Assembly (NCBI GenBank): GCA_011319805.1 | Contig: SJRY01000229.1 | Location: forward strand, 620,001 to 684,000 | From: Macrocybe gigantea | Taxonomy: Eukaryota; Basidiomycota; Agaricomycetes; Agaricales; Callistosporiaceae | Direction: 5' to 3' | Length of the DNA stretch: 64,000 bases | In this document: in pieces, positions 34,956-46,837 of the stretch | How the letters are laid out: every line of letters starts with the position of its first letter | How positions within the stretch are numbered: the first letter of the stretch is position 1 | The notes under the pieces: model-generated | Told to the model about the DNA's origin: nothing | Seen by the model: the letters and a program-made list of their open reading frames with translations, nothing else | Database searches by the model: none | Program-made: the position numbers and the translations under genes

Positions 34956-35579
34956 CTTGCAAAGCAGTAGAGTCGACGGAGCGTGGGTGACACCAAGTGT
35001 TGATCATAGAAGTTGGAGTCAGAAGAGCCACAGGAAGCCGCTTTCTCCCTCCATCATCTCATCGTGGATATGCTTTTGTCCATTCCCGGTCAGTCTGGCT
35101 ACTTAACAGCTGTACGAGCGCTAGCTTGGATTATAAGAACAGATGTAGAGACGCTGGGATAGTCAGAGTCGACCTCCTTTCTCCTGACCTGTGCTCAATT
35201 AAAACACTGTCAAAATGCGTGCAAGGAGGTCGAAACTGCCGGACTGAAGTGTCTGCTGACGCATTCCCAAGCTTGCGAGGATGGCTGGGTGTTGGCCGAT
35301 GATCCGGGAGTGGAAATCAAAAGTCTTGCTGCACCAGCGCACGCCATTTCAAGGCATTTGCTCCGATCGCGCCTTCCGACTTGGTGCAGCCTCTGGCCGT
35401 AAATTGGCGGCTCCATTTCACCTGTTTTCTGCAAGCGTTCCCGGCAAGGGAACTTGCTGGGTTTCTGGATTTACTGACGATATCAGAGTGCAGATTTTGC
35501 AATGTTGGAAGAACTTGGTTTGTTTGCATCTATGTAAGTTTCTGTGCTCTGTCTAAGAATAAACTTGTCATCTTCCACC
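34956..35579. other. Intergenic upstream of DUF3074 copy 1
   Basis: Between divergent genes; should carry both promoters. No coding region I can support. Confidence 0.4.
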
Positions 35580-36547
35580 ATGACGTCCAGCAACAACGAT
35601 TTCAGTCTAAGTATCCAGCCCATTAAACCAGCAGGCAATGCTTTGTCCCCCCTAGCTTTGAGTGAATTGATGTGTTTGATTTATTCATCGAAAATGTATA
35701 GGCATCCCAGACGAGGATACGATCCTGTCAGCAGCAGAACGCTTGATCAAAGAGACCGATTCATGGAAACAAGGCAAGACGTATAAGAATGTCCGGACGT
35801 ACAGTAAGCCTAGCGGGCCCAAGGGAGTTGCAGGGTGGCATTGTCGCGTCAGCGAACATGCTCATGAGGAAGCGACCTTCGATATGATGTGGGATAAGCT
35901 GGGAAATAACAAAGCTATTAACGAGAAGGAGTGAGTGGTTGGAAACATTTCTGGAGGCCTACTTTGCCTGTCACTGATATTTATCACAGGTATATACCTG
36001 AAATAAAAAAGGTCACTAAAGTCAAGGAACTCTCGTCGACGGCTTCAATATGGACATTATACTATACTTTCAACCCCTTTGTATCTCCCCGAGTCTTCAC
36101 GGTCCTACAAGTCGTCCATGTACAGAATCAGACATCTCCAAAAAAAGGGTCTGTGAAGATTTACCATATCTTGAAGTTTTCGTCCTGACCCAACGTTCGT
36201 TGTATGATTTTTAGAACGATTGTATCCATCCCAATCGACTTGACTGGAGATGACTTGGCTAAACTGGAAGAGAAAGGCGTGAAGGGCCGATATGTCAGCG
36301 TTGAGCGCCTCATGGAGCTCGAAGATGGCAGGACTGAATGGAGGATGGCGACGTCCAGCACTCCGGCCGGATTCCTGCCTACGCTCATCGTGGAGAGCAC
36401 AATGCCAAGCACAATAGCCAAGGTAAAGTCAAGGACAATAAACTCCTTCACATCTGCGTCCCGATACAGGTCATTTCCTTTACTAATGCCCACTTCCTGC
36501 CTTCGCAGGACGTTCCGCATTTCATGAAGTGGCTGAGGGCTCTCTAA
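35580..36547 (+). CDS. DUF3074 / START-like lipid-binding-fold protein, copy 1
   Basis: Begins MTSSNNDFSLSIQPIKPAG, then ETDSWKQGKTYKNVRTYSK and the family hallmark GWHCRVSEHAHEEATFDMMW, KALxNEKEYIPEIKKV-like spacing, PFVSPRVFTVLQVVHV, GTIVSIPIDLTGDDLAKLEE and GRYVSVERLMELEDGRTEWR, MATSSTPAGFLPTLIVE and DVPHFMKWLRAL. About 235 residues, five exons, frame intact. The first intron has a GC donor (35635-35636), whereas the same intron in copy 2 has GT. DUF3074 proteins have a START/Bet v1-like fold in fungi; the ligand is unknown. A tandem paralogue follows 0.4 kb downstream. Confidence 0.85.
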
Positions 36548-36961
36548 GACGACAACAACTGCGATCATTTCATTTACTGTCCACAACGACAACCATCAGT
36601 TCCGGTATGCCCTGAATCTGCAGTTACATTACCGGTGGAACCCATTTTGCGGCCAAGGTCAAAAGAGGGTTTTATAACGGTCTCGCGTTTCCTAAATTTC
36701 AGTCGCTGCTAGATCACAAATGGAATGGTGCAGTCAATAAAATACGTCTTCCCCATGTCATTAATCTGTTCCTATCTTGTGCTAAGGCACACATAGGTGA
36801 GATGTGATTGTAGGAATGCGAACTTGGTGATTGTTGTTCATGCAGGACATGGTGCTCATTCGCAAGGGTTATTTACAGGTGTTTGCCTGCCGCCTCGATT
36901 CCATGTGTTCGACGGCAGTAATCCGCGTGCCGAGCAAGTTTTCTGGGAATAAGCCACTATA
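36548..36961. other. Intergenic between DUF3074 copies
   Basis: About 0.4 kb; contains the 3' flank of copy 1 and the promoter of copy 2. No gene. Confidence 0.4.
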
Positions 36962-37921
36962 ATGTCCAACGACGACGATTTCCATTTGAGCATCCAACCT
37001 CTCAAATCAGCAGGTAACTCATCGCATTCTTGTTTCATATGGTGAATCCTCTTCGTTAATGTGCTTGCTATTTTTAACGCTGTGTAGCCATTCCCCGTGA
37101 GGGAATAATTATGTTGGCAGCGGAACGCGTGATAGAGGACACGTACTCATGGAAGCAAGGAAAAACGTACCGCGATGTCCGGACGTATAGCAAGCCAAAG
37201 GGACCAAAAGATGCAGCCGGGTGGCACTGTCGTGTCAGTGAGCATACGCCAGAAGAGGCCACATTTGACCGCATGTGGGTAAACTTGCATACAACAAAGC
37301 CGCCAACGAGATGGAGTGAGGGACCTATTTCGGGCTTTCTGACCTGGCGCTCAATGGAAGCTCGAATGGTAGGTTCCTTCCTGAAATCACGAAGGTCCAA
37401 AAAATCAAGGTGCTCTCGCCGACTGCTTCTGTCTGGACACAGCAGTACGCGTTAGGCCCTTGCTCTCTCTCAGAGTCTTTACGGTGCTACAAATTTCCGA
37501 TTGGATAGCCACTCCTTCCACAAAAAGGGTTAGTACAAGTTTATCAGTCGCTCATCAACATTCTCTAATTCCTCACGGGAAATGCACAGGATGATCGTGT
37601 CTATTCCGATCGAATTGGAGAGGGATGGCGTCTCCAAACTTAAAGAGAAACGTGTTCAAGGTCATTACGTCGGTGTGGAACGCCTTATGGAGCTCGGCGA
37701 TGGCAGAACCGAGTGGAGAATGGCCACCGCAGGCACTCCAGGTGGTTTCCTGCCTACATTCATTGTCGAGAGTGCCATGCCGAGCACGATAGCCAAGGTA
37801 ACGTGCTTTCCGGATCATTGTATCGAGTAACGTTTTGAGTGATGGAAACACGCCGATGTTACCTCCGCAGGACGTTCCGCGTTTCATGAATTGGCTCAAT
37901 GGCTCGTCAGGGCAGCAATGA
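36962..37921 (+). pseudogene. DUF3074 / START-like protein, copy 2, frame-broken as read
   Basis: Tandem paralogue of copy 1 in the same orientation and with the same exon plan: MSNDDDFHLSIQPLKSA, YSWKQGKTYRDVRTYSKPKG, GWHCRVSEHTPEEATFDRMW, then RMIVSIPIELERDGVSKLKE, GHYVGVERLMELGDGRTEWR, TPGGFLPTFIVESAMP and DVPRFMNWLNGSSGQQ. Two single-base losses interrupt it: at G3 37277-37279 (one more G restores WGKLAYNKAANEME) and at C3 37457-37459 (one more C restores GPLLSLRVFTVLQIS). The rest of the protein, splice sites and stop are well kept, so a recent pseudogene or two homopolymer errors are both possible. Confidence 0.6.
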
Positions 37922-38925
37922 TTGCTCTTTACACCGTTGTGTTATGTTCGCATTTGAAGGTAAGCCACGAGGGCAGCCACCATCAATTACAGTCCTTCCT
38001 ATTTACTCGGTGAACGCGGAAAAGGGAGAAAGTGGACGAAACAGGAGCTTCAGATTATGTCACGTTCTTATGATGTGATCAGAGGAGACAGACGTTATCG
38101 TTGATTTGTTCTTGATATCATAACTTAATGATGCGCTGACAACATTGTTAACGATGCATAGACTACTGTATTGTTTTTGCAAACGGTGGCTGCATGGCTC
38201 GTCCAGATCCTTACGACAGCTTTATAACATCATATGCCCATCTCGTGAATTCCCGAGTCTCAATATCTTCCACTAAATCATCAGCATGTAGGAATCCGGT
38301 GGTTCATGCGTGGCAGATCGCGGGCCGGAAAACTGTTGTATTCCGCTGCAAATATATATGTTCGACTTGAAGCTAAATTTGAGGCTACATAAAACACACA
38401 CTTCTGATGCAAAGTCAAAGGCGGCTTCGCCTGACTTGGGATGTGGTAAATGCGAAAACAGACGTGTGCGCAACGACGGTGACTGTTGCGCCACCGATGT
38501 ATAACCGAAGCTATGTAGCACCACTCGGTTGCATTCGCACTTGGGATAAAGGTTCCATCTGGAAAGCACATGCAGGATCCATAGGAGTGATGGATTGAAC
38601 ACTGTGCATGTGCCCGCAGGTATTCATTCCACTGTCATGCGAAAAGACCTCCGCGCGGATCTTCCCTTAATCAACTGACACTGCTTAGGTATAAGAAGTT
38701 TGTGAGTGTTCTCTGGAAGTTGACGCTGTCTGCTGGCATTAGTTGGATCCCGTAACTCTTTCTTCGCATGGATAGAGGAATTAGCCAAGTTTTATTGCTC
38801 GAAGGAATGCGATATATACAGAGTGACTGTTAAATTTACAAATGAATGATAGACGGACAGAGTGCATTGCTTGGCCATGCAAGCTTGATATAAATACTCA
38901 GGAAACGAATGAATGCCGCAGGTGA
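37922..38925. other. Intergenic, convergent 3' flanks
   Basis: About 1.0 kb between DUF3074 copy 2 and the end of the adenylation/ferric-reductase gene. No supported gene; A/T-rich. Confidence 0.4.
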
Positions 38926-41900
38926 TCACGAATCCCAGATGGCACCGAAGGCGGGAATACCACGACTCATCATGCCATACACGACTTTTTCTGTGAGTGT
39001 CTGGTTGGAGATGATGACGACGGCTTCGGCATCGAAATCCTTGACTAGACGGTAAGTCAATTTAACCATGTCAGGCTTTCCATTTTGTCGGGTGTCTGGT
39101 GCAGTTCATTAAACAAATGTGAGGGTGCACAGAGCAAGATAAGAGCGCACTATATATAACCGCGTCTGGGGCTGCTTCAAGGATAGTATCGACGAGCTTG
39201 TCGCCAAAAGTCTCGCGCACATTCGGTGCAGTCCAGAGGACACGCATGGGAATCTTCTTTTGCAGGATAGCGGGGGTGCAGGGACCGATGCCTGATCCAG
39301 TGGCAACGACAACCAAACGGCGGAACATGGGTGCAATGCGCATGACGCCGTAGGTCGGGATACCTCGGACCCAGATCTTTGTCGGAGGATTCTGGATCTG
39401 CTTGATGGTCCAGTCTCCGGCTCTGCTGACAACGAGCGAGAATCCGGTCTTGCCAGGTTCAGGAATAGTGGCGAAACTGTGCCACTCAGTCAAAGGAGAC
39501 TCCGAAAGTCTGACGAAGCTCCCAGCTCCGGGAGTGACTGGATGAAATGAGGGAAAATATCAACGATAGAAAAAGAGGCTAAACTAACCATAGTCGAAGT
39601 ACATGCGGACCGCATGATTAGAAAGCTTCTCGACCGCACGTTGACTTTGCGGAGCCTGAGCCAGGGAAGGATGATCGAAGCTGATCATTCTCGTGAAATG
39701 GTGCATAACGAATGTGTAGAAATAAGGTTTACCAGTCAGAATAACCACGAGCCAGAATGGAATGGAATGTTTCAATGCGTCGGCAAGAGACACATCCTGA
39801 GGCTTATAATCATTGGTGAGGAGAACGACCTGACCAAGGCATAAGAATGAGACGTCAACAGATGTGTGACTATGATTGCATACCTGCGCCCAGACGAAAG
39901 CGGTTGTCAACCAGCCAAGGAAACGGTGAGTTGCCTCAAAGTTATCATGGAACTTCTTCCGCAGCTTCGGGTAGGCAAAGACAAGGATCATCAAGAGGAA
40001 AAAGAGAATACAGCATGTGACGGCCAAGGTTGGGACTGATGCCTGTGTGGAAACTTGTCAACAGTGGACGTGACGATGGAGGGAAGATAACTGACTCCGA
40101 CTCCATGCATGACCTCTCTGGCAGCCTGGGCAGTGAAGAGAATCAACCACAACACTCCAGAAACGCCACAACCAGAGTGCAGTCCGCCAATGTGGTACAC
40201 TCGGGCACACACCCTTCGGATAGAGATTGGCCAACTGGGGAAAGAAATATACTAGGGCTATTGATTCAAATACGGAAAGAGACTCACGATCTGGGAACGG
40301 AACAGAAAACGGTGAAGAATGCGTCAATGACGTAGTCCTGGCGCATCAAATGGCTACAAAAAGATTTGCGACCACAATCTGACCAATCTGGGCAGAGTTA
40401 GCGCCTTTGACACAGACGGAGATGAAAACCCCCAAGTTGGTGAGGAAGACAATGCCAAAGAGTCGGCGATAGAGATACATTATTTGGTGCCTCAGGTTCC
40501 GGACAAATCGTCCCTGGGTTTTGTCTGGTAGGATCTCCTGCTCGTAGCCCGCCCACACCGAAGTCTGTGCTTCAAGAGATGATAGCTCGATCTTCTTCTC
40601 AACCGGAACAGTGACTAGAGTGTCGTAGGATCGAAGGAACCACCGTATTAATCGTTGTGGTCGATTCAGTGGTAACGGACCTGTCCACCCATATTTTTTC
40701 ATTGTCTGGCTTCTCCTGTTCGAAAGGAACGGTTTTGGTTTGGTGGGGCTGTTGCATCGTCATCGCTGTTATCTCCATGCGAGCAGGGGCAGCGGCCATT
40801 TGATCTCGGGCAAGCTTTTCCAGTGCTCTCTTATCTACCTTGCCATTTCTGAGAGAATGTTAGAATCAGAATGGTGCTCGTAGAAACAATCATCAGCTTA
40901 CGCTGTTTCCGGGAACTTGTCTAATCTAACGAATTTCGTGGGGACAGCGTAATATGGTTGGACACGGGAAGCAGCCACCTTGACATTGTCGGTGGATATT
41001 GTGGCTGGTGCATAAAAACCCCAGAGCTCTCGGTCTATTAGGATTGCGGTTGCAACTTTGACACCGGGACACGACTACATCATGTGAGCATCTGCATACA
41101 TGTTCGATTAATAAATTCCCACCTCAAGTGCTGCGGCAACGCCATCGAGTTCAACTCGGAAACCCTTTATAGACAACAATTGAGCGGTCTTCATTGCATG
41201 AGCAGATGTGCTTACATTGACTTTGACTTGATGATCCACTCGTCCAAGATGTTCCAAGCTACCTTCAGGGAACCATCGCCTATCCGAGGATGTAAGATAT
41301 GATATCAGGCCAATTCTTATAAAAGCACGTGCCCAAGGTCTCCAGTGTTGAACATCATCGACCTTTATGTATTGTCAGGATGCTTTACCTCAGCTGCGAA
41401 AATGGATCGTCTCACCCGTCATCGAGGAAGGGGTCGCGCTTGTACTTCTCTGCGGATTTCTCAGGGAGATTCAAATAGCCTCGAGTGATGCCTGCACCAC
41501 CAGCCCACATAATACCCATCTCGCCGATCTTGACAGGTTTCATGTTCTCGTCGAGAACATAGGTGGTGTTATTGGGCGTAGGTCCTCCGATTCCCAGGGT
41601 TCCGCCGGGTTTGTAGAGGTGCATGGTGTTCACGATGGTAATCTTAATCAGTGAGATCAGTGAAAATGAGGGAATACAGCGGTGCGATACCTACTTCTGT
41701 AGGTCCACAGCAATTATAGAATTTGACGTGTCGGGACCAACTGTCCGCAAGCGCTTCAAGGCGATTAAGATGAACGACATGTGCTAATGCAATCCAAGAT
41801 CTCTCTCACCTTTAGGGCAAGGCTCCCCAGCTACAGCGACAACTTTGATTGTCGGATAATCGGTGGGGTTATGAGGTGCCAACATGGATGGCGTGGCGAC

Positions 41901-44900
41901 GACGACGTCCACAGTTTTCATGACTGCACGCCATTCTTTGGAGGTCTTTCCCCTGAGGCAGAGAGTGCTACCGTTGCACATACTTCCAAGGATTTCCTGG
42001 GCAGCCATTAAGTTAGCCTAGACGTCACTGTTTCTTTGTCTGATCCAAGGCATACCCAGGCAGCCATATCGAATGAGATATTCATGAGCTGGGAAATGCG
42101 GGAACCCGGACTGAGGCCCAAATTTCCAGGAGCAATGCAAACGACTGGCAAGCAAAGATGTGGGTGCCGATATTAAAAGTCAGCAAGAAAGCCTTACGAT
42201 TGGTAATATTCTTGTGCATTACATCGACACCCTTTGGCACTCCTGTCGTACCTGGTGTTACTCGTCAGACTCGCATTACTTTTTTTGAGGGTTGGTAACG
42301 CACCACTGGTATAGATGATATATGCACTGTCATTGGTCGTAGTCAAATTCTCCGGTTTGGTGCAGTGCCCGTTCGCGACTTCGCAAATCGAATCTTCAAG
42401 GCAGATAGTAGGAGTACCGATGACTCGGTTGATGAACTTGCGAAGGACCAAGACCACGGATGATCCAGAGTCCCTCAAAGCGTGGTTGAGCGTCTTGTCG
42501 GCGACAACGTTGCCATCGAGAGGAACGTATGCGCCGCCCGCTTTTAGAATACCCAGAATTCCGACAACCATGAAAATGGAGCGCTCGACGAGCAAACAAA
42601 CGCGAGAGCCTGGAGCGACGCCTTGAACACGCAAACGGGCCGCAAGACAGTTAGACTGGCGATCCAGCTCGGCATAGGTGATTTTGTTTCCGAAGTCCTC
42701 GACTGCGATGAGATTCGGATACGTTGTTGCGTGGAACTCGAATGCCTCGTGAACGGTCCCGAAAGCGGGTTTAATCACGGAACCCATGCCAAATTTGTTA
42801 AAGAGCGCCCGGTCCGTGGGCGAGAGATCCTGAAGAACGTCTTGTTCGAATATGCTAACCGACGGAGGTGGAGCAGCCAAAGAATCAAGAGCCATTTTTT
42901 CGAGCATCCTTTTGTCGACCTTGCCATTACTAAGTGCTGGTAAGTTGCTGTCTTTGAGCGTAGGAGAAGCTATACTCACGCGGTCTCCGGAAGTCTGTCT
43001 AGTTTCAAAAACTTCGTGGGGACTGCGTAGTAGGGCTGGACGCGGGACGCCGCTGCCTTGACATCTTCAAATGGGATCGTAGAGGGCGTATAGATTCCCC
43101 ACAGCTCTCTGTTGATGAGCATCGCCTGTGCCACCTTTACACCAGGACATGTCTTGAATAGGTCCATTAGTATTCGGCAAGATCTAGTTGCGGGTGTACT
43201 ACCTCTAGGGCGGCTGCCACACCATCAAGTTCGACCCGGAATCCCTAAAGAGCATTGAAAATGAGCCAGATCAAACCAAATAGTGGGTAGCCTACATTGA
43301 TTTTCACTTGATGGTCGACCCGACCCAGAGGTTCCAGGCTTCCTTTAGGAAACCATCGGCTATGGAAGGTGTGAATCACGAGATATCTTCGTGTTAATAA
43401 CTGGACATTTACCCTAAGTCACCAGTGTTGAACATCATAGATCTAGAGAAATGTCAGAATTGTGAGATTGTCACTGTTTCGCGATCGACTCACCCATCAT
43501 CGAGGAAAGGATCGCGCTTATATTTTTCGGCAGTTTTGTCCGGTAAGTTCAAGTAGCCACGAGTGATACCTGCACCGCCAGCCCACATGACACCCATTTC
43601 TCCAATTTTGACGGGCTTCAAATTCTCGTCGAGGACATAAACAGTGTTGTTCGGTGTTGGTCCGCCAATGCCAAGATCGGTGCCAGGGGTATGGAGGTGC
43701 ATGGTGTTGACGATGGTGATCTATATGAAACGCTCAGCAGTTGCTATAGTGCACGTATCAGAGACGACGTACCTCTGTGGGTCCGCAACAATTGTAGAAG
43801 GTGACCTGCTTGCCCCAGTTATCCGCGAGGGCTAATTTATATTATGAGGCCGGACATGTTTAACGGGCTTGACACTCACCTTTCGGGCACGGTTCACCAG
43901 CAACGGCGACGGTCTTGATGGTCGGGTAATCAGCAGGGTTATGGGGAGCCAACATCGAGGGTGTAGAAACCACGACGTCTACCGTCTTCATGACTGCCTT
44001 CCATTCCTTGGAAGTCTTGCCTCTAGACACAAGGTGCTTCCATTGCACAGACTCCCAAGAATTTCCTGTAGCAAACCATCTTAGCATATTGTCAGAGGTC
44101 AAAACACGACAGCCATTCACCCAAGCAGCCATGTCGAACGATATGTTCATTAACTGAGAAATACGAGAGCCAGGACGTAATCCGAGATTTCCAGGAGCAA
44201 TGCACACCACTAAAAAGATATTTATTTATTTACGACAAAGACGTAAAGCTCCGAACTCACAGTTCGTGACATTGCGGTGCATGACGTCGACGCCCTTGGG
44301 GACTCCAGTAGTTCCTATTCCATGATCAGTCGCCCGGATACCAGGATATGAGGGATAGAACGCACCACTTGTGTAAATTATGTAGGCGCTATCACTAGCG
44401 GTAGCCAAGTCCTGGGGTTTGATGCAGTGGGAAGAAGGAATGTGACAAATAGCGTCTTCAAGGCAGAGAACGGGGATGTTATTAACGCGGTCAGTGAACT
44501 TGCGAAGAGTCAGGGCCAGCGAAGACCCAGAATCCTTCAAGGCGTGGTTGAGTGTCTTGTCGGCAACGACGTTTCCGTCCAGGGGAACATAAGCGGCTCC
44601 TGCTTTGAGGATACCGACAATGCCGACCACCATCAAGATGGAACGCTCGACAAGGAGACAAACACGAGAGCCGGAGGCGACGCCCTGAGCGCGAAGGCGA
44701 GCAGCGAGACAGTTGGCCTGGCGGTCCAGCTCCGCATAACTGATCTTGTGCTGGAAGTCTTCCACGGCGATTAGGCCGGGAATGGTCTTCGCATGGTGTT
44801 CGAAGGCCTGGTGGACGGTTTTGAAGGGGAGATCTACTTTCTCGCCCCGTCCAAACTTGTTGAACAGGGCTCGATCGGCGTCGGAAAGAGAGTGAAGCAA

Positions 44901-44927
44901 GTTTTGGTTAAAGAGGGGGGATGCCAT
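38926..44927 (-). CDS. Double adenylation-domain / membrane ferric-reductase-like fusion (NRPS-like)
   Basis: About 1,600 residues, some 20 introns. Order: adenylation domain 1 (start 44927; RALFNKFGRGEKVDLPF, SYAELDRQANCLAARLRAQG, AYIIYTSG, DMAAW-EILGS, FYNCCGPTE), ending NGKVDKR in the exon at 42900-42979. It reads on in frame into adenylation domain 2 with the same motifs, ending NGKVDKRALEKLARDQM. Then a charged linker, GWTGPLPLNRPQR, RNLRHQIMYLYRRLFG, several membrane helices (ANLFVAI; TLAVTCCILFFLLMILVFAY; HRFLGWLTTAFVWAQ), an FAD-site-like LTEWHSFATI and an NAD(P) loop VVVATGSGIGPCTP; ends FGAIWDS. No carrier-protein (GxDS) or condensation domain seen. Likely activates a carboxylic acid and passes it to a membrane reductase module; substrate unknown. 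Frame breaks as read: near 44024 (domain 1), T6 at 40694-40699, A3 at 40348-40350. Confidence 0.8.
40820..44927 (-). repeat. Tandemly duplicated adenylation domains within one gene
   Basis: The two halves repeat the same exon order and intron positions (for example both break after KRDPFLDDG) and the same motifs. In the 64-residue block ending RDPFLDDG (43490-43681 versus 41412-41603) only about half a dozen residues differ by eye, so the duplication is recent relative to the family. Domain 1 spans roughly 42960-44927, domain 2 roughly 40820-42950. Confidence 0.8.
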
Positions 44928-46837
44928 CGCTGCTGCTCGCTCTGTGCTCGTCTGGCCGAAAGGGCTGAGGTGCTGATGAGATTTCCGAAAAATCTCGGCG
45001 GTTTTTATGCCGGGACATGAGTGGGTATTCGCACTTGACTACGAGCACGGACAAGGCGCAAACTTGTTTAGAAAGGCGTGCATAGTTTTGCAACTACAAG
45101 ACGGATGACGTGAGGCTACTCAGAGACGGAGCGGCGACACAGGTCCCTTGATGGACATGTGGAAAGTGGCATTGCCATCGCAAAGTAACAGTATAGAAGT
45201 TCTGGTGGGGCGGATCATGTCTATGCAGAGCAACATGGCTCAAAACGCCTGACTCACGTCAATGGTGCCTTGCAATCACGGAGACGGGTCAAATAAGTTT
45301 GGCCGCGCGACCAGGGAAATTCAAGTGGAACGCGATGGACAGCCACGGTCCATAGTTAAGCGGCTAAAAAGATGGTTTTTATGTCGACGACTGTCGTCGC
45401 TAGAGTTTACTTCTGCAAGACTAAGAAATCGAGCGCATAGTCAATTCTTTGTACCAGGGGATTATTACGATGCATGCCCGAGGACAAACCTATGAGCAGT
45501 CCTCGAATCTCGATATCCGAGTACACATCTGCTGTATTGTCGACTTGAGCCATGACACGTTGACGTTCCATCTCGGTGTGGCGGGTGGGGTGAGCGTCCT
45601 ATCTTAGAATGGGTTATTTACCTTTGTGGACAACAATAATACAGGCTTACTAATATTCTCATAGTTCTTGAACCAGTGTCGACCGTTAAGCTGAACTTGA
45701 TTAACTGATCACTCAATCCGTTCGTACCATTACTGGATAACGGACGTTTCGTTCAACGCAGAATACTCGACATAAAAAAATTCTTTATACATCGCATCAA
45801 TTCCGTGCATCCTATGTATCATACGTACCAGTACCGGAGCACTGCATCTGCCGAGATGGCTCAACGTGTAAGCCTTCTATTTCCCCGTTCAGGGTCAAAC
45901 GAGGATCTCCATCGTCGCTTGCCATTCCGGGCGCCGAGTCCAAGGTGCAAATAGAAGTACGAGCATGTGTTTCCCCGACTCCGAATTCCAAATTCAGTAT
46001 TCTCGCCAATCGTGATTGTCGGTCTACAGTGGGTGGGTTGCCCAGTTATCCTGATGAACCCACAGAACAGTTGCTCATGTGTCCACATTTGTCTTCATGA
46101 AATCGCGTTGCGGTTCTCGAACCTCAAAACCGAGATGTTGACCAGGGGCAACACGTCAAGCAATGCCCACATGTTCCAGCTTCACAGTGACGCATCTTGA
46201 CTTCGGATTTTGTCTGGCATTGTCTGGCAACGAAGACGATCAGCCAAAACTGTAGCAAGACCTCGTGTTTCACCCAATTCACGCCATTAAATCAAGTCCT
46301 TGCTCATCGCTGATGCATATGCAGGATTCCAAAACGAGGTGCATCGGCCGCTTGCCCGGAGATTCTCTTCTTGAGCTGACATATCCTGAAACGATCCATG
46401 CTGCATATCTGTAGTGATTGGAGGAAAAGCGGTGGGGGCCATGTACTTATGGCCCTTTAGGACAATTTCCTTGTGTAACGGTAAATGTCGAGAAGGAACC
46501 CCCAAGTGTCGGGCTGCCCGCGTCGTTATGAATGCAAGCAGCAAGGATAACAGCATCAACCGATCAAGGCGAGTTGGCATGCGGAAGATGCCGACAAGTT
46601 CGGCAGTCCAGTGTTCTTGTCAAACAAGATCAAATGCAATAGGACAACTGTAAGGCCTTCCACACACGCAGTGGACAGAGCGCCCAATCACAAGTATTAA
46701 TTCCAACAAATACGGGAGACATTCATACGACGCTAATAAAACGCTAAGAGTACAGGACGATTCCATTCATGGAATTCGATCGAAACATTCCTCCTTGGCC
46801 GAACCGCTTTTCCGCACAAAACGGGATCCGGCCCAAT
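44928..46837. other. Gene-poor interval upstream of the adenylation fusion gene
   Basis: About 1.9 kb. Apart from one weak small-secreted-protein candidate (46287-46580) I see no gene. Confidence 0.4.
46287..46580 (-). CDS. Possible small secreted protein (weak candidate)
   Basis: 97-codon single-exon frame starting MPTRLDRLMLLSLLLAFITT, which looks like a signal peptide, followed by ~70 residues without cysteine pairs or repeats and ending YASAMSKDLI. No family recognised. Could be a chance frame; the signal-peptide-like start is the only support. Confidence 0.25.
   Translation of the reverse strand: MPTRLDRLMLLSLLLAFITTRAARHLGVPSRHLPLHKEIVLKGHKYMAPTAFPPITTDMQHGSFQDMSAQEENLRASGRCTSFWNPAYASAMSKDLI

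Noticed and set aside
42194..42915. A separate gene starting at the internal Met before adenylation domain 2 (MALDSLAAPPP)
   Set aside because: The C-terminal motif of domain 1 (NGKVDKR) lies immediately upstream in the same open frame, so a fused protein is simpler.
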